DNA of 64,000 nt from Prasinococcaceae sp. CCMP 1430 (GCA_013416795.1 RQSC01000010.1:235437-299436); one strand, 5' to 3'. Numbered from the stretch's first letter, positions 44,750 to 53,656 are shown. The notes: generated by a model not told the origin, from the sequence alone. Made by a program: numbers and translations.

Positions 44750-44938
44750 AATATAAACTCTTTTTTAGTGATAATTTAAGTTAAAAAAAGGATTTTTCTT
44801 CAACTTTATGTTTATCATTTTTATTTATTTTAACAAAAATAAGTCAAGTGCTATATTATTTTTTTACTAATTTTTCTTTTTATTAAAATACTAAGTAAAA
44901 CATAATAATAGTCAATTTTCGCTCTGTTTTTCTAAAAT

Positions 44939-45023
44939 TGGGGATAGAGGGACTTGAACCCTCACGACAATAATTGTCAACGGATTTTAAGTCCGTAGCG
45001 TCTACCAATTCCGCCATATCCCC
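44939..45023 (-). tRNA. trnL-UAA: tRNA-Leu(UAA), intronless
   Basis: Class II cloverleaf on the minus strand with anticodon loop CTTAAAA (UAA) and a normal long variable arm. The ancestral group I intron found in the cyanobacterial and land-plant gene is absent. Confidence 0.95.
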
Positions 45024-45185
45024 TTGGATGATATTTGTATTATATCATATTATATAAAAAATTAGCTAGTCTTTTTAACCTCATTTTATTTTACTATGTA
45101 AAAAATTTAAATATAGTATAATATGTATACATAAAGTAATATAAGTGAGACTGATAAAAACTATTTAAATATTTTATAAAAAATT

Positions 45186-46244
45186 ATGACAGTTAACGAT
45201 ACAACAACACAGCGACCGGTTTTTCCTTTTACCGCAATTGTCGGGCAAGAAGAAATGAAATTAGCTCTTCTTTTAAATGTAATCGACCCTAAGATTGGGG
45301 GAGTAATGATTATGGGAGATCGTGGAACAGGTAAGTCAACGACTGTTCGTGCATTAATTGATTTATTACCTGAAATTCAAGTTGTTAAGAATGACCCTTT
45401 TAACTCAGATCCCAAGAATCCAGAATTAATGAGTGATGAAGTACGTTCACAAGTCATGGAAGGTAAAGAATTACCAACTGATACCGTTAAAGTTTCAATG
45501 GTTGATTTACCACTGGGTGCTACTGAAGACCGTGTTTGTGGAACAATTGATATTGAAAAAGCTTTAACAGATGGTGTTAAAGCATTTGAACCTGGACTTT
45601 TAGCAAAAGCAAATCGTGGTATTTTATATGTAGATGAAGTTAACCTTTTAGATGATCACCTTGTTGACGTACTACTAGATTCAGCAGCATCAGGTTGGAA
45701 TACTGTTGAACGTGAAGGAATTTCAATTTGTCATCCAGCTCGTTTTATTTTAATTGGTTCTGGTAACCCAGAAGAAGGGGAACTACGTCCACAATTATTA
45801 GATCGATTTGGTATGCATGCACAAATTGGAACGGTGAAAGAACCAGATTTACGAGTAAAAATTGTAGAAGAACGTGCTCAATTTGATACAAACCCAGGAG
45901 AATTCCGTGGCTTATATGAAGGATCACAAACTGAATTACGTAATCGTGTAATTGATGCTCAAAATGTACTGAAAGATGTAACACTTTCAGAAGAATATCG
46001 TACTAAGATTTCGCAAGTTTGTTCTGAATTAGATGTTGATGGGTTACGTGGTGATATTGTTACTAACCGTGCAGCTCGTGCTTTAGCTGCATTTGATGGA
46101 GCAACTGAAGTAACAACAAAACACATTGCAGCCATTGTTACATTATGTCTTCGCCACCGTTTACGTAAAGATCCGTTAGAATCTATTGATTCAGGAACGA
46201 AAGTTCAAGAAGTTTTTGATGCTGTTTTTAATATGGCTGAATAG
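45186..46244 (+). CDS. chlI: magnesium chelatase subunit I
   Basis: A 352-codon AAA+ ATPase that, with ChlD and ChlH, inserts Mg into protoporphyrin IX, the first committed step to chlorophyll. Walker A GDRGTGKS (about residues 45-52), Walker [18 protein letters not shown] and the sensor-type GSGNPEEG are intact. Full length. A hairpin follows. Confidence 0.98.
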   Translation: MTVNDTTTQRPVFPFTAIVGQEEMKLALLLNVIDPKIGGVMIMGDRGTGKSTTVRALIDLLPEIQVVKNDPFNSDPKNPELMSDEVRSQVMEGKELPTDTVKVSMVDLPLGATEDRVCGTIDIEKALTDGVKAFEPGLLAKANRGILYVDEVNLLDDHLVDVLLDSAASGWNTVEREGISICHPARFILIGSGNPEEGELRPQLLDRFGMHAQIGTVKEPDLRVKIVEERAQFDTNPGEFRGLYEGSQTELRNRVIDAQNVLKDVTLSEEYRTKISQVCSELDVDGLRGDIVTNRAARALAAFDGATEVTTKHIAAIVTLCLRHRLRKDPLESIDSGTKVQEVFDAVFNMAE

Positions 46245-46257
46245 TCGATTAGGTAGA

Positions 46258-46290
46258 GACTTTAATTTACTAACTTAGTAAATTAAAGTC
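46258..46290 (+). terminator. stem-loop after chlI
   Basis: 14-bp inverted repeat (46258-46271 with 46277-46290), with further outer pairs GGTA/TACC, 13 nt after the chlI stop. Confidence 0.6.
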
Positions 46291-46337
46291 GATACCTATT
46301 CTTTTAAAACGTACTAATAAATTTTTTGTTTTTCACA

Positions 46338-46409
46338 CTCCCCAGGTAGGATTTGAACCTACGACCATTCGGTTAACAGCCGAATGCTCTACCACTGAGC
46401 TACTGAGGA
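46338..46409 (-). tRNA. trnN-GUU: tRNA-Asn(GUU)
   Basis: Minus-strand cloverleaf with anticodon loop CTGTTAA (GUU). Confidence 0.95.
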
Positions 46410-46427
46410 TTTTATTTACTTATTCTT

Positions 46428-46438
46428 ATTATACCATA
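46428..46438 (-). promoter_or_regulatory. extended -10 promoter element, trnN
   Basis: Reads TATGGTATAAT on the minus strand, 18 nt before trnN. Confidence 0.6.
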
Positions 46439-46495
46439 GGTTTAAGTTTCTTTTTTACTTGAGTTAATGCATATATTGAAAGAGAAAAACAATTA

Positions 46496-46506
46496 TATGG
46501 TATAAT
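46496..46506 (+). promoter_or_regulatory. extended -10 promoter element, psaI
   Basis: TATGGTATAAT, 73 nt before psaI. Confidence 0.6.
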
Positions 46507-46579
46507 GTTGTATAGTATACGATTTATCTTATTTAGTACACAAATTTGTGTTGATATACTCTTTTTTGTTTAAATTATT

Positions 46580-46687
46580 ATGATTTCATCTATTCCATCA
46601 ATTTTTGTTCCAGTTGTAGGACTAATTTTTCCTGCAATTGCAATGTTATCTTTCTTTATTTATGCTGAGAAAGACAGCCTTGATTAA
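46580..46687 (+). CDS. psaI: photosystem I subunit VIII
   Basis: A 35-residue single-span protein that stabilises PsaL in PSI. The core [16 protein letters not shown] matches the family. Too short for routine ORF calling; it is followed by psaJ and rps18 on the same strand. Confidence 0.93.
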   Translation: MISSIPSIFVPVVGLIFPAIAMLSFFIYAEKDSLD

Positions 46688-46765
46688 ATAAAACTTTTAT
46701 TTTTTATTCTTAAAAACGAGGACTAAGAAACCTCATTTTTTAGTGATCAAATTTCTTAATTTATT

Positions 46766-46885
46766 ATGAAAAACTTTGCAACATACTTATCAACTGCCCC
46801 TGTGTTAGCAGCTCTTTGGTTTGGTTTATTAGCCGGTATGCTAATTGAAAGCCAACGTTTTTTCCCAGATATTTTAACATTTTAA
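46766..46885 (+). CDS. psaJ: photosystem I subunit IX
   Basis: A 39-residue single-span PSI protein near Psa[15 protein letters not shown] and the C-terminal RFFPDILTF match the family; slightly shorter than the usual 42-44 residues at the C-terminus. Co-directional with psaI and rps18. Confidence 0.96.
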   Translation: MKNFATYLSTAPVLAALWFGLLAGMLIESQRFFPDILTF

Positions 46886-46902
46886 ACCAATATTGTTTGT
46901 GA

Positions 46903-46942
46903 TAGTTACTAATAAATTTTATTATTGATTTATTAGTGACTA
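46903..46942 (+). terminator. stem-loop after psaJ
   Basis: 15-bp inverted repeat (46903-46917 with 46928-46942) with one G-U pair, 17 nt after psaJ. Confidence 0.55.
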
Positions 46943-47027
46943 TTAGTTTTTTGTTCGCTTTATTAGGTTCAGATATGTTATAATTATCTTACTACTATCT
47001 AAAATTTATAACACACTTTATTATTTT

Positions 47028-47231
47028 ATGACAGATTCTACTTCAAAAAATGATGCACAAATTGTTTTTGATTATAAAAATTTAAAAACATTAAAAAAAT
47101 TTATTACTGAACAAGGTAAAATTCAACCTCGTCGTTTAACAAAATTAACAGCCAAACAACAACGCGCTTTAACACGCGCAGTAAAACAGGCGCGTATTTT
47201 AGCTTTACTTCCTTTTATGGGACAAAATTAA
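47028..47231 (+). CDS. rps18: 30S ribosomal protein S18
   Basis: A 67-codon protein. [50 protein letters not shown] is the whole conserved S18 core; no extensions. It lies downstream of psaJ. Confidence 0.97.
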   Translation: MTDSTSKNDAQIVFDYKNLKTLKKFITEQGKIQPRRLTKLTAKQQRALTRAVKQARILALLPFMGQN

Positions 47232-47311
47232 TGTATTTATTAATATTTTAATTTTAACTAACTAATAAACAAATTTTATCCTCTTTTTAACCTTGCTTAA
47301 AACCTTATTTT

Positions 47312-47322
47312 TATGGTATTAT
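47312..47322 (+). promoter_or_regulatory. extended -10 promoter element, rps2
   Basis: TATGGTATTAT, 88 nt before rps2. Confidence 0.5.
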
Positions 47323-47410
47323 AGATAAATATTTAAAATTTTTTTTTAAAGAAATTATTACTTTTATCTATAGATCGATTTATTTTTTAACATTTTACAG
47401 ATTATTCGTT

Positions 47411-48127
47411 ATGGTACAACAAGAACAAAATATGCTTTTTGATATGGTATATGCAGGTGTTCATTTAGGTCATCGTGCAAATGCTTGGAATCCAAAAATG
47501 CAACAATATATTTATAAGAAAGAGCGTAATATCCATATTATTGATATTGTTCAAACAATGGTTCTTTTAAAGAAAGCATGTCAATTTACTTTTAAACAAG
47601 CTGCTCAAGGAAATTCCATTTTAATCGTTGGAACAAAAACGCATTTAGTGGAAAGTATTATGTTTGAAGCTACACGTTGTCAAGCTCTATATGTTGTTAA
47701 CCGTTGGTTAGGTGGATTATTAACGAATCAACAAACAATTCGTAGTCGTATTTCTAAATTAGCAGCATTAGAAAAAGATCAAGGTAATACAACTCTAACG
47801 AAGAAAGAATTAATTAAACAACGACGTGAATTAGAAAAATTACGTAGAAATTTTGATGGTTTACGTAACTTAGATAAAATGCCAAGTTGTGCAATTATTA
47901 TTGATCCTGTTAAAGAAAAAAATGCGTTAGCTGAATGTAAACGCCTTAATATTCCTGTTATTGCTTTTATTGATACAAATGGAGATCCAAGTGGAATTGA
48001 TTATCCAATCCCAACAAATGATGATTCTGTTGTTTCAGTACAATATCTTCTTCGCATTCTTGTTGAATCAGTATGTGATGGTATTCGTGTTCGTTTAGCA
48101 AATCAATTACAAGGGCAACGAGGTTAA
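47411..48127 (+). CDS. rps2: 30S ribosomal protein S2
   Basis: A 238-codon protein. AGVHLGHRANAWNPKMQQYIY, the RWLGGLLTNQQTI motif and the C-terminal PIPTNDDSVVSVQYLLRIL are canonical. Confidence 0.98.
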   Translation: MVQQEQNMLFDMVYAGVHLGHRANAWNPKMQQYIYKKERNIHIIDIVQTMVLLKKACQFTFKQAAQGNSILIVGTKTHLVESIMFEATRCQALYVVNRWLGGLLTNQQTIRSRISKLAALEKDQGNTTLTKKELIKQRRELEKLRRNFDGLRNLDKMPSCAIIIDPVKEKNALAECKRLNIPVIAFIDTNGDPSGIDYPIPTNDDSVVSVQYLLRILVESVCDGIRVRLANQLQGQRG

Positions 48128-48135
48128 ACTCGATA

Positions 48136-48167
48136 TTTATAACACCAACTTTAATTGGTGTTATAAA
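48136..48167 (+). terminator. stem-loop after rps2
   Basis: 13-bp inverted repeat (48136-48148 with 48155-48167), 8 nt after the rps2 stop. Confidence 0.6.
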
Positions 48168-48196
48168 CCTCATGAAGGTAAAGTAAGTGTCTTTTC

Positions 48197-48272
48197 ACCT
48201 TTGTGGCGAAACCGGTAAACGCAGTATATTCAAAATATACATTTTTTAAGGGTTCGAGTCCCTTCAGAGGTA
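48197..48272 (+). tRNA. trnL-CAA: tRNA-Leu(CAA) with reduced variable arm
   Basis: Acceptor ACCTTTG/CAGAGGT, discriminator A, anticodon loop TTCAAAA (CAA). The variable region is only 7 nt (ATTTTTT), whereas leucine tRNAs normally carry a long class II arm, as the other two tRNA-Leu genes here do. Otherwise well paired. Confidence 0.85.
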
Positions 48273-48342
48273 AATAATATTCGGTCTTTCTTAAAGAAGT
48301 TATTCTATAAAAATCATATTTAACAACGTTATTAGCGTATAT

Positions 48343-49281
48343 ATGATCAATTACCCTTTTACTATTCGAAACTTAAAAATTTTGCAAGCTGTTGCTGAAT
48401 ATGGAAATTTTACAGAAGCGGCCCAAAATCTCTATGTTTCGCAACCAGCAATTAGTTCACAAATTCGTGAGTTAGAACGTTTGTTGCAAATGAAATTAAT
48501 TGAAAGAAACAAAACAGGCTCACGATTCACCGAAGCCGGATATATTCTTTTATATTATGCAAATCAAATTTTAGCTTTATGTGAAGAAGCATGTCGTGCT
48601 ATTGATGACTTACAAACCTACCCTCATGGTTCCTTCACCATTGGTGGAAGTCAAACAATTGGTATTAACATATTACCAACTTTACTAACATCATTTCAGT
48701 CTTATTATCCCGAAACGCACATCAATGTTCATATTGATGCGACTTGGCATATTTGTTGGAATTTAACTGGAGGAGACCTTGATATTGCAATTGTTGGTGG
48801 TGTTATTCCAAAAAAATTGGAAAATAAAGTACAAACGATTCCATTTGGATTAGAAGAGATTGTATTAATTACTTCAAAAAAAAACAAATATGCATATTCA
48901 CCTATTGTTGAAAAACAAATGTTATATGATGTTCGATTTATTTGTTTAGAAAAACAATCTTCTATTCAAAGGCATGTAGTCCAAAAATTAGAAATGGCCG
49001 GTATTTTCTTTTCTGATTTAATTATTGATTTAGAAGTCAATTCTGTTGAATCTTTAAAAAATTTCTTATTAAAAAGTGATAAAGTTGCTTTTTTATCAAT
49101 TTCATCCGTTCTAACTGAATTACGTTCAGGCGAATTATATTGGATTCCAATTAAATCTTTACGTATTCAACGTCCAATTTGGATTGTTACAAATCCATAT
49201 CGATATCGATTACGTATTATTGAATTATTCTTACGTATGTGTCTAGCACATTTTTCTAGTCCAACAATTCAAATTTTTTAG
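48343..49281 (+). CDS. rbcR: LysR-type transcriptional regulator RbcR
   Basis: A 312-codon LysR-family protein (also called ycf30). The winged helix-turn-helix is at the N-terminus (about residues 18-60: FTEAAQNLYVSQPAISSQI, then ERLLQMKLIERN). A periplasmic-binding-protein-like effector domain follows (about 90-300). Cyanobacterial and red-algal relatives control rbc operon expression in response to redox and carbon metabolites. Such genes are common in red-lineage plastids but very rare in green ones. Located between trnL-CAA and an unknown ORF, far from rbcL. Confidence 0.93.
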   Translation: MINYPFTIRNLKILQAVAEYGNFTEAAQNLYVSQPAISSQIRELERLLQMKLIERNKTGSRFTEAGYILLYYANQILALCEEACRAIDDLQTYPHGSFTIGGSQTIGINILPTLLTSFQSYYPETHINVHIDATWHICWNLTGGDLDIAIVGGVIPKKLENKVQTIPFGLEEIVLITSKKNKYAYSPIVEKQMLYDVRFICLEKQSSIQRHVVQKLEMAGIFFSDLIIDLEVNSVESLKNFLLKSDKVAFLSISSVLTELRSGELYWIPIKSLRIQRPIWIVTNPYRYRLRIIELFLRMCLAHFSSPTIQIF

Positions 49282-49365
49282 TATTTCTAACAAACAAGTT
49301 TCTAACATTCTTAAATTAGATGAGAATGTTTTTGTTAGTAAAATATTCTTACTGTGGTTGTTTTT

Positions 49366-50628
49366 ATGATTTTTTCTTATAAAACTTTACAAATACTTTC
49401 CAAACTTTCTTCTTTAGATTTAACTTATGAAACATCTTTAACATATTTAAATCGACAAGATTATTTACAAGAACATGAATTTTCGACACGACATTTTAAA
49501 TATGTATTGAAACGCAAACTTTATTTAAAAAATTTAAATAAGGCTTTATATTCGATATGGTATGGTCTTCTACTCTTAAAAAGTTCTACCCTACCTCTAA
49601 AAAAACTAGATAAAAAAACACAATTAAATTCTAGCTATACTCACGATGAAGAATTAAAAAATTTATTAATTAATTTACATATTGAAGCCTGTTTAGTAGA
49701 AACTTTAAGAAATGGGGGAACAATAGAATTAATTTATGGAATTGAACGTGAATTAAGATTTTTAGGTATTGAATTTAATGAATTTTTTAATGCTATTCAG
49801 TTAAAAAAATGGGTTGTAAAACCAATCGTTAGTTCATTCTCTAATCCTATTGTTTCGTCATTATCGAATAATTCAAAAAGACAAACCTTAATTAAGAATT
49901 TTTTATCGACAGGTTATTTTATTAAACGGGACACATTACAAGTAATTCAAAAATTAGAAAGTGAATTAAGAGATGAACACCTAAATATCAGTGTAAATAT
50001 TCCTGAAAATTTAGCAACAAATTTAATTGTTTCATTCCCTTTTTACGCTAATATTAGTTATTTAAAAGAAAATCCTTTTTTTATAATAAAGGATAAACTT
50101 AATTTTGAAGAAATATTTTCAATTTTATTGTTAACTCAAGAAAATTTTTCTAAATCAGATGCCGACTATTGTCTTCAAGAATTAAAACAAAAAAATTGGG
50201 GAGATTTTTTGATTATCACTATTGACTATATTAAACTTCGTTATCCAGCTCTTTTAGTTGAATTTTTATACCGTCTAACACGTAAGCCAACAGTTTTTCC
50301 AATAATTCCCCAGACTAATAAAAAAGTAAATTGTCCACTTGGGGTATGGAGTTCCATTACTAGTTATCAAAAACTACGTAAAGATTATGTCAGTGCATAT
50401 CAATCATTAACAACTATTGAAGAAAAAATTGAACTTGAAAAAGCTTTTGAGACAATTGCAAATCATTTACAATATAATATTCGTCAAAGTATGTTGTCAT
50501 TTTTTGATCAAAAATATAATAGTTCACTAATGCAAAGGTCTGATAAATGTGTTATTGTGGATACTGAATTAGAAAGCTTCTTTTTACGAAAAACATTAAA
50601 AAATTATCTTTTAAATATGGTATACTAG
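49366..50628 (+). CDS. unknown protein, 420 codons
   Basis: A long open frame that I do not recognise. A GTG at 49354 would add four residues, but ATG 49366 (MIFSYKTLQ) is the simpler start. The protein is largely helical in appearance, Lys/Leu/Ile-rich, with no signal peptide or convincing transmembrane span. Better-structured regions are about residues 105-145 (charged, containing LRNGGTIELIYGIERELRFLG) and 255-345. It sits between rbcR and rps14 on the same strand; the last codons overlap the promoter-like TATGGTATACT for rps14. AT-rich codon use like ftsH-like and ycf1 suggests a fast-evolving native gene, not a recent import. Function unknown. Confidence 0.7.
   Translation: MIFSYKTLQILSKLSSLDLTYETSLTYLNRQDYLQEHEFSTRHFKYVLKRKLYLKNLNKALYSIWYGLLLLKSSTLPLKKLDKKTQLNSSYTHDEELKNLLINLHIEACLVETLRNGGTIELIYGIERELRFLGIEFNEFFNAIQLKKWVVKPIVSSFSNPIVSSLSNNSKRQTLIKNFLSTGYFIKRDTLQVIQKLESELRDEHLNISVNIPENLATNLIVSFPFYANISYLKENPFFIIKDKLNFEEIFSILLLTQENFSKSDADYCLQELKQKNWGDFLIITIDYIKLRYPALLVEFLYRLTRKPTVFPIIPQTNKKVNCPLGVWSSITSYQKLRKDYVSAYQSLTTIEEKIELEKAFETIANHLQYNIRQSMLSFFDQKYNSSLMQRSDKCVIVDTELESFFLRKTLKNYLLNMVY
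50616..50626 (+). promoter_or_regulatory. extended -10 promoter element, rps14, inside the preceding ORF
   Basis: TATGGTATACT, 47 nt before rps14; it encodes the last residues (Met-Val-Tyr) of the unknown ORF. Confidence 0.5.
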
Positions 50629-50673
50629 TAAAAATTCTAAATTTAAAAACCTTTAAAGTAGGAGAAATATTTT

Positions 50674-50976
50674 ATGGCACGTAAAGGTACAGTTTATCGT
50701 GATAAGAAACGACGAGTATTAGTTCAAAAATATGCAACAAAACGAGCAAAACTTTTAAATGAATTTAAAAGTGCCTCTACAATTGGTGAAAAATTAAAAA
50801 TTCACGCAAAGATTCAAAAACTGCCGCGAAACTCAAGTCGCACACGTTTACATAATCGTTGTTTTATTACAGGACGACCAAAAGGATATTTCCGTTTCTT
50901 TGGTTTATCAAGACATCAAATTCGTGAATTGGGTTATGTAGGAGTATTACCGGGCGTAACTACTGCAAGTTGGTAA
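50674..50976 (+). CDS. rps14: 30S ribosomal protein S14
   Basis: A 100-codon protein, zinc-independent long type. [37 protein letters not shown] is canonical. TAGGAGA ribosome binding site upstream. Confidence 0.98.
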   Translation: MARKGTVYRDKKRRVLVQKYATKRAKLLNEFKSASTIGEKLKIHAKIQKLPRNSSRTRLHNRCFITGRPKGYFRFFGLSRHQIRELGYVGVLPGVTTASW

Positions 50977-51006
50977 ATTATTATTTAATCAAGAATCTTT
51001 TTATTT

Positions 51007-51017
51007 TATGGTATACT
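51007..51017 (+). promoter_or_regulatory. extended -10 promoter element, trnfM
   Basis: TATGGTATACT, 11 nt before the initiator tRNA gene. Confidence 0.6.
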
Positions 51018-51028
51018 TTATATATGGT

Positions 51029-51102
51029 CGCGGGGTAGAGCAGTCTGGTAGCTCATCGGGCTCATAACCCGAGGGTCAGTGGTTCAAATCCGCTCCCCGC
51101 TA
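51029..51102 (+). tRNA. trnfM-CAU: initiator tRNA-Met(CAU)
   Basis: Anticodon loop CTCATAA (CAU), with an unpaired first base (C1) and GGG/CCC at the bottom of the anticodon stem, the initiator hallmarks. Confidence 0.95.
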
Positions 51103-51132
51103 TCTATATATAAATAACTTTTAATTAAAAAT

Positions 51133-51366
51133 ATGGTTAAAATTAGACTTAAAAAATTAGGACGTAAAAAAGCACCATTTTACAGAATTATTGTAATTGA
51201 CAGTCGTAAACGACGTAGTGGTCATGGTTTAGTTGAACTTGGATGGTATGATCCAATTAAAAAACAATCACAAATTGATCGTCAAAAGACTTTATTTTAC
51301 ATTAAAAATGGGGCTCAACCGACAGCCACTGTTTCTGCTTTATTACAAAAAGCAGCATTATTGTAG
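51133..51366 (+). CDS. rps16: 30S ribosomal protein S16
   Basis: A 77-codon protein. MVKIRLKKLGRKKAPFYRIIVIDSR and the LGWYDPI motif are diagnostic. Intronless, unlike in land plants. The gene is missing from most chlorophyte plastids, so its presence is informative for affiliation. Confidence 0.96.
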   Translation: MVKIRLKKLGRKKAPFYRIIVIDSRKRRSGHGLVELGWYDPIKKQSQIDRQKTLFYIKNGAQPTATVSALLQKAALL

Positions 51367-51415
51367 ATTTAAAAATATTAATATTTAAAAAGAGCATAAT
51401 AGTTCTTTTTAAATC

Positions 51416-51487
51416 GGGTTGGTAGCTCAGGGGTAGAGCACTCGGCTTTTAACCGACTGGTCGTGGGTTCAAATCCCACCCAACCCA
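51416..51487 (+). tRNA. trnK-UUU: tRNA-Lys(UUU)
   Basis: Anticodon loop CTTTTAA (UUU), acceptor GGGTTGG/CCAACCC. No intron and no matK. Confidence 0.95.
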
Positions 51488-51512
51488 AAATTTAAATGCT
51501 TTTTCGTACTTT

Positions 51513-51597
51513 GCATGCATGGCCGAGTGGTCGAAGGCAGGGGCCTCATAAGCCTCCTCCCGAAAGGGCACCGCGGGTTCAAATCCTGCTGTATGCA
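51513..51597 (+). tRNA. trnI-CAU: tRNA-Ile(CAU) with long variable arm
   Basis: Acceptor GCATGCA/TGTATGC, discriminator A, anticodon loop CTCATAA (CAU). The ends and the T arm resemble plastid trnI-CAU, whose C34 is modified to lysidine to read AUA. Unusually, the variable region is about 15-16 nt with a CCC-GAAA-GGG hairpin, making it look like a class II tRNA. It is distinct from the initiator (51029) and elongator (55599) CAU tRNAs, which leaves Ile2 as the role. Confidence 0.85.
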
Positions 51598-51664
51598 AAC
51601 CTTTCAAGACTCTAAATTAATAATATTGCATTTATAACTATTATTAGGTTATAATATAATTAAA

Positions 51665-51736
51665 TGGGGTATCGCCAAGTGGTAAGGCAACTGGTTTTGG
51701 TCCTGTCATTCGGAGGTTCGAATCCTTCTACCCCAG
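51665..51736 (+). tRNA. trnQ-UUG: tRNA-Gln(UUG)
   Basis: Anticodon loop TTTTGGT (UUG), U1-A72 pair and G73, as expected for glutamine. Confidence 0.95.
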
Positions 51737-51768
51737 TTATTAAATAAAATTATTTTTATAAAAATCGC

Positions 51769-51815
51769 TTTTATTTTTAATTGTTTAATAATTTATTAAA
51801 CAATTAAAAATAAAA
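51769..51815 (-). terminator. 22-bp palindrome after petD
   Basis: Perfect inverted repeat (51769-51790 with 51794-51815) around ATT, 7 nt beyond the petD stop; end of the psbB operon transcript. Confidence 0.65.
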
Positions 51816-51822
51816 ATACTTC

Positions 51823-52305
51823 TTAGAATAAACCAAGTGTAATAGCTTTATCAATTGGCATTGCTGCTCCTACACCCATCCATAATGCAAAGATTGTTCC
51901 AAATAGGAAAACAACCATAGCAATCGGACGACGGAATGGGTTTTGGAATTTGTTTACGTTCTCAATAAACGGAACAGTAATTAATCCAGCTGGAACTGCA
52001 GCCATAGAAAGTACTCCAAGTAATTTATTAGGAATAGTTCGAAGTAAGTTAAATGTTGGGAAGAAATACCATTCTGGTAAAATCTCTAGTGGTGTTGCAA
52101 ATGGATTTGCAGGCTCACCTACTACAACTGGATCTAAAGTTGCTAGTCCAATAAGACAAGCAAATGTTCCAAAAATAACTACTGGGAAAATATATAATAA
52201 ATCATTTGGCCATGCAGGCTCACCATAATAGTTATGCCCCATACCTTTAGCTAATTTAGCTCGTAAAATTGGATCTGTTAAGTCTGGTTTTTTTGTTACG
52301 CTCAT
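51823..52305 (-). CDS. petD: cytochrome b6f subunit IV
   Basis: A 160-codon three-span subunit of the b6f complex, contributing to the Qo quinol site with the PEWY motif (residues about 78-81). N-terminus [12 protein letters not shown] is canonical. No intron. Last gene of psbB-psbT-psbH-petB-petD. Confidence 0.99.
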   Translation of the reverse strand: MSVTKKPDLTDPILRAKLAKGMGHNYYGEPAWPNDLLYIFPVVIFGTFACLIGLATLDPVVVGEPANPFATPLEILPEWYFFPTFNLLRTIPNKLLGVLSMAAVPAGLITVPFIENVNKFQNPFRRPIAMVVFLFGTIFALWMGVGAAMPIDKAITLGLF

Positions 52306-52364
52306 AGTAAATTTATAATATTAAAAAATATTTATATTTGTATATCTGACAATTAAATTAAAAA

Positions 52365-53012
52365 TTATAGTGGACCAGAAATACCTTGCTTACGAATCAT
52401 TAAGAAGTGTGCTAGCATGAATACCGCTGTTAGCAGTGGTAAAACAAACGTGTGTGCACTATAGAAACGCGTTAATGTTGCTTGACCAACACCAACACCT
52501 CCACGAAGTACTTCAACTAGTAACGGACCTACAACAGGAATAGCTTCAGGTACACCTGTTACAATCTTACAAGCCCAGTAGCCAACCTGATCCCATGGTA
52601 ATGAGTATCCAGTTACACCAAATGATACTGTACAAACAGCCATAATAACACCAGTTACCCAAGTTAACTCACGTGGCTTCTTAAATCCACCTGTAAGGTA
52701 AACACGTGTCACATGTAGAATCATTGATAAAACCATCATACTTGCAGACCAACGGTGGATTGAACGAATTAACCAACCAAAGTTTACATCACTCATTAGG
52801 TAACTTACAGAATCAAATGCTTCTGTTACTGTTGGACGGTAATAAAATGTCATTGCAAATCCTGTTGCAACTTGTACTAGGAAACATGTAAATGTAATAC
52901 CACCTAAGCAGTAAAAAATATTTACATGTGGAGGAACATATTTACTTGAAACGTCATCAGCAATTGCTTGGATTTCTAGACGTTCTTCAAACCAATCATA
53001 AACTTTACTCAT
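52365..53012 (-). CDS. petB: cytochrome b6
   Basis: A 215-codon four-span protein binding hemes bL, bH and c'. The bis-His ligands (in [12 protein letters not shown] and [10 protein letters not shown] regions) and the Cys (residue 35, in IFYCLGG) for heme c' are present. No intron. Confidence 0.99.
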   Translation of the reverse strand: MSKVYDWFEERLEIQAIADDVSSKYVPPHVNIFYCLGGITFTCFLVQVATGFAMTFYYRPTVTEAFDSVSYLMSDVNFGWLIRSIHRWSASMMVLSMILHVTRVYLTGGFKKPRELTWVTGVIMAVCTVSFGVTGYSLPWDQVGYWACKIVTGVPEAIPVVGPLLVEVLRGGVGVGQATLTRFYSAHTFVLPLLTAVFMLAHFLMIRKQGISGPL

Positions 53013-53114
53013 AAAATACTAAAAGTTTTTACAGTTTATCGCCAGTTAACATAATATAAAAATTTATATTGTAAGCTCAATAATATTTTATTGAGGGAAG
53101 TTAAAAAATTTCTA

Positions 53115-53176
53115 TTTTAATTTTGGTATGTTTTTAATGAAAAAGATTTTTCATTAAAAACATACCAAAATTAAAA
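53115..53176 (-). repeat. 30-bp perfect hairpin between psbH and petB
   Basis: Arms 53115-53144 and 53147-53176 are exact reverse complements with a 2-nt loop, starting 3 nt beyond the psbH stop inside the psbB operon. Likely an RNA processing or stability element, because petB and petD follow. Confidence 0.65.
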
Positions 53177-53179
53177 TTC

Positions 53180-53383
53180 TTATTGCCAGTTTACGGCTAA
53201 TCCATCAAGTAACACTGATGAATTAAAGATTTCTAATAAAATTACATTAAAAACTAAAAAAAGACCACCAGCTACAGCCATTGGAATAGTTGTTCCCCAT
53301 CCAGGGGCAACTTTACCATACTCTGAGTTTAGTGGCTTTAAAAGGTTTCCTAAAACTGTTTGCTTTCCTTTTGTTGCTGCCAT
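53180..53383 (-). CDS. psbH: photosystem II protein PsbH
   Basis: A 67-residue single-span PSII core phosphoprotein-type subunit. The [18 protein letters not shown] motif before the span is canonical. Short N-terminus; the phosphorylatable Thr region is small. Confidence 0.98.
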   Translation of the reverse strand: MAATKGKQTVLGNLLKPLNSEYGKVAPGWGTTIPMAVAGGLFLVFNVILLEIFNSSVLLDGLAVNWQ

Positions 53384-53520
53384 AGGTATGTATATATGTA
53401 TTTATTCGTATGATTTAATGCTAAAAAAATATGTGCTATAATTCTCTTTAAATAGATATGTTCTTTACATAAATAGAACAATAACTTTTCAAGTAAATCC
53501 CAATAAATTAGGAGTGAATT

Positions 53521-53652
53521 ATGGAAACAGCTATGCTATTTGGTATTTTTTTCGGTACATTACTTGTTGGCATGACAGGGTATTCATTATACACTGCTTT
53601 TGGCCAACCATCAAAAACACTTCGTGATCCATTTGAAGACCATGAAGATTAA
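53521..53652 (+). CDS. psbN: PSII assembly protein PsbN
   Basis: A 43-residue single-span protein encoded antisense within the psbB operon, as in other green plastids. The C-terminus DPFEDHED matches the family. TAGGAG upstream of the start. Confidence 0.97.
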   Translation: METAMLFGIFFGTLLVGMTGYSLYTAFGQPSKTLRDPFEDHED

Positions 53653-53656
53653 AAAG

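Noticed and set aside
44939-45023. A hidden group I intron in trnL-UAA
   Set aside because: The cloverleaf is continuous with an intact anticodon loop; there is no room for an intron.
51513-51597. The long-armed CAU tRNA as a serine or leucine tRNA
   Set aside because: Anticodon is clearly CAU, and ends and T arm match plastid trnI-CAU; other Ser and Leu isoacceptors are accounted for.
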